Shown here one piece after another: positions 22,125-22,215 of a stretch of 22,215 nucleotides of DNA. How positions within the stretch are numbered: the stretch's first letter is position 1; each line of letters opens with the position of its first letter. A model generated the notes under the pieces. It ran no database searches, was not told where the DNA came from, and saw only the letters and a list, made by a program, of their open reading frames with translations. A program made the position numbers and the translations under genes. Origin of the DNA: Chloroflexota bacterium (lineage in GTDB: Bacteria; Chloroflexota; Anaerolineae; Anaerolineales; DRMV01); the NCBI GenBank assembly GCA_013153135.1, contig JAADFA010000027.1, positions 1 to 22,215 of the forward strand, written 5' to 3'.

Positions 22125-22215
22125 ATGCCTGACACGTGGCGCTTGCTGTGGGAGCCGGAGCCGCAACCCGGGCCGTGGAACATGGCTGTGGATGAGGCGT
22201 TGTTGCAAGGCGTGA
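22125..22215 (+). CDS. Lipoyl/octanoyl transferase (LplA/LipM family), N-terminal part only
   Basis: Thirty codons are visible before the window ends. The start, WRLLWEPEPQPGPWNMAVDE, closely fits the LplA/LipM family, in which the W-N-M-A-x-D-E-A segment opens the ligase fold. These enzymes attach octanoate or lipoate to E2 and GcvH proteins. AAGGAG at 22114-22119 sits five bases before the ATG. The active-site Lys or Cys lies beyond the edge, so ligase and transferase cannot be told apart. Confidence 0.8.
   Translation, partial: MPDTWRLLWEPEPQPGPWNMAVDEALLQGV

Overview
The window reads as chromosomal DNA of a GC-rich bacterium, most likely a Chloroflexota member of the Anaerolineae type and possibly thermophilic. 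This is inference. It rests on membrane-anchored proteins with long Thr-Pro linkers, an ATP synthase b subunit fused to a delta C-terminal domain, an archaeal-type phosphoglycerate mutase, a quinone-type dihydroorotate dehydrogenase and strong CGC/GCG codon use. I see no rRNA, tRNA, CRISPR array, insertion sequence or phage gene. Nineteen complete genes are called, plus one cut off at each end.

Layout. Positions 1-473 hold the tail of an upstream reading frame and a repeat-rich, non-coding stretch of about 410 bases. Positions 474-8822 (+) run as short operons: an orphan MalK/UgpC-type ABC ATPase with an archaeal-type phosphoglycerate mutase; then RidA, a polyprenyl-phosphate sugar-1-phosphate transferase and a UDP-sugar epimerase; then an enolase-superfamily enzyme (MenC/N-acylamino acid racemase type) and a membrane-anchored TPR protein. 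A strong hairpin at 8863-8895 separates these from a convergent minus-strand pair (DegV fatty-acid-binding protein, then a metallo-beta-lactamase-fold hydrolase). A plus-strand multispan membrane protein of likely GT-C fold follows. Its stop codon interlocks with that of an EamA-type permease on the minus strand. That permease lies downstream of pyrD and a dihydropyrimidinase, which themselves overlap by four bases.

Positions 15926-19839 (+) carry a tight four-gene run: a membrane-anchored Thr-Pro-rich surface protein, a deoxynucleoside kinase, a nucleotidyltransferase-fold protein and a DadA-like FAD oxidoreductase. This run again ends in interlocked stop codons, with a tRNA-dihydrouridine synthase on the minus strand. 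The right end has a two-gene ATP synthase unit (atpE and a b/delta fusion) with its own good sigma-70-type promoter and intrinsic terminator. It is not flanked by the a, alpha, gamma, beta or epsilon genes. The divergent start of a lipoyl/octanoyl-transferase gene is cut by the window end.

The window is mostly housekeeping and envelope genes. I do not find a clear new defence or mobile system. The points most worth checking are the isolated atpE-atpF(delta) unit and its shortened fusion, the class-2 dihydroorotate dehydrogenase with a class-1-like cysteine at the catalytic position, the pyrD/dihydropyrimidinase coupling, the kinase/nucleotidyltransferase cassette and the two identical CTAA interlocked stops.
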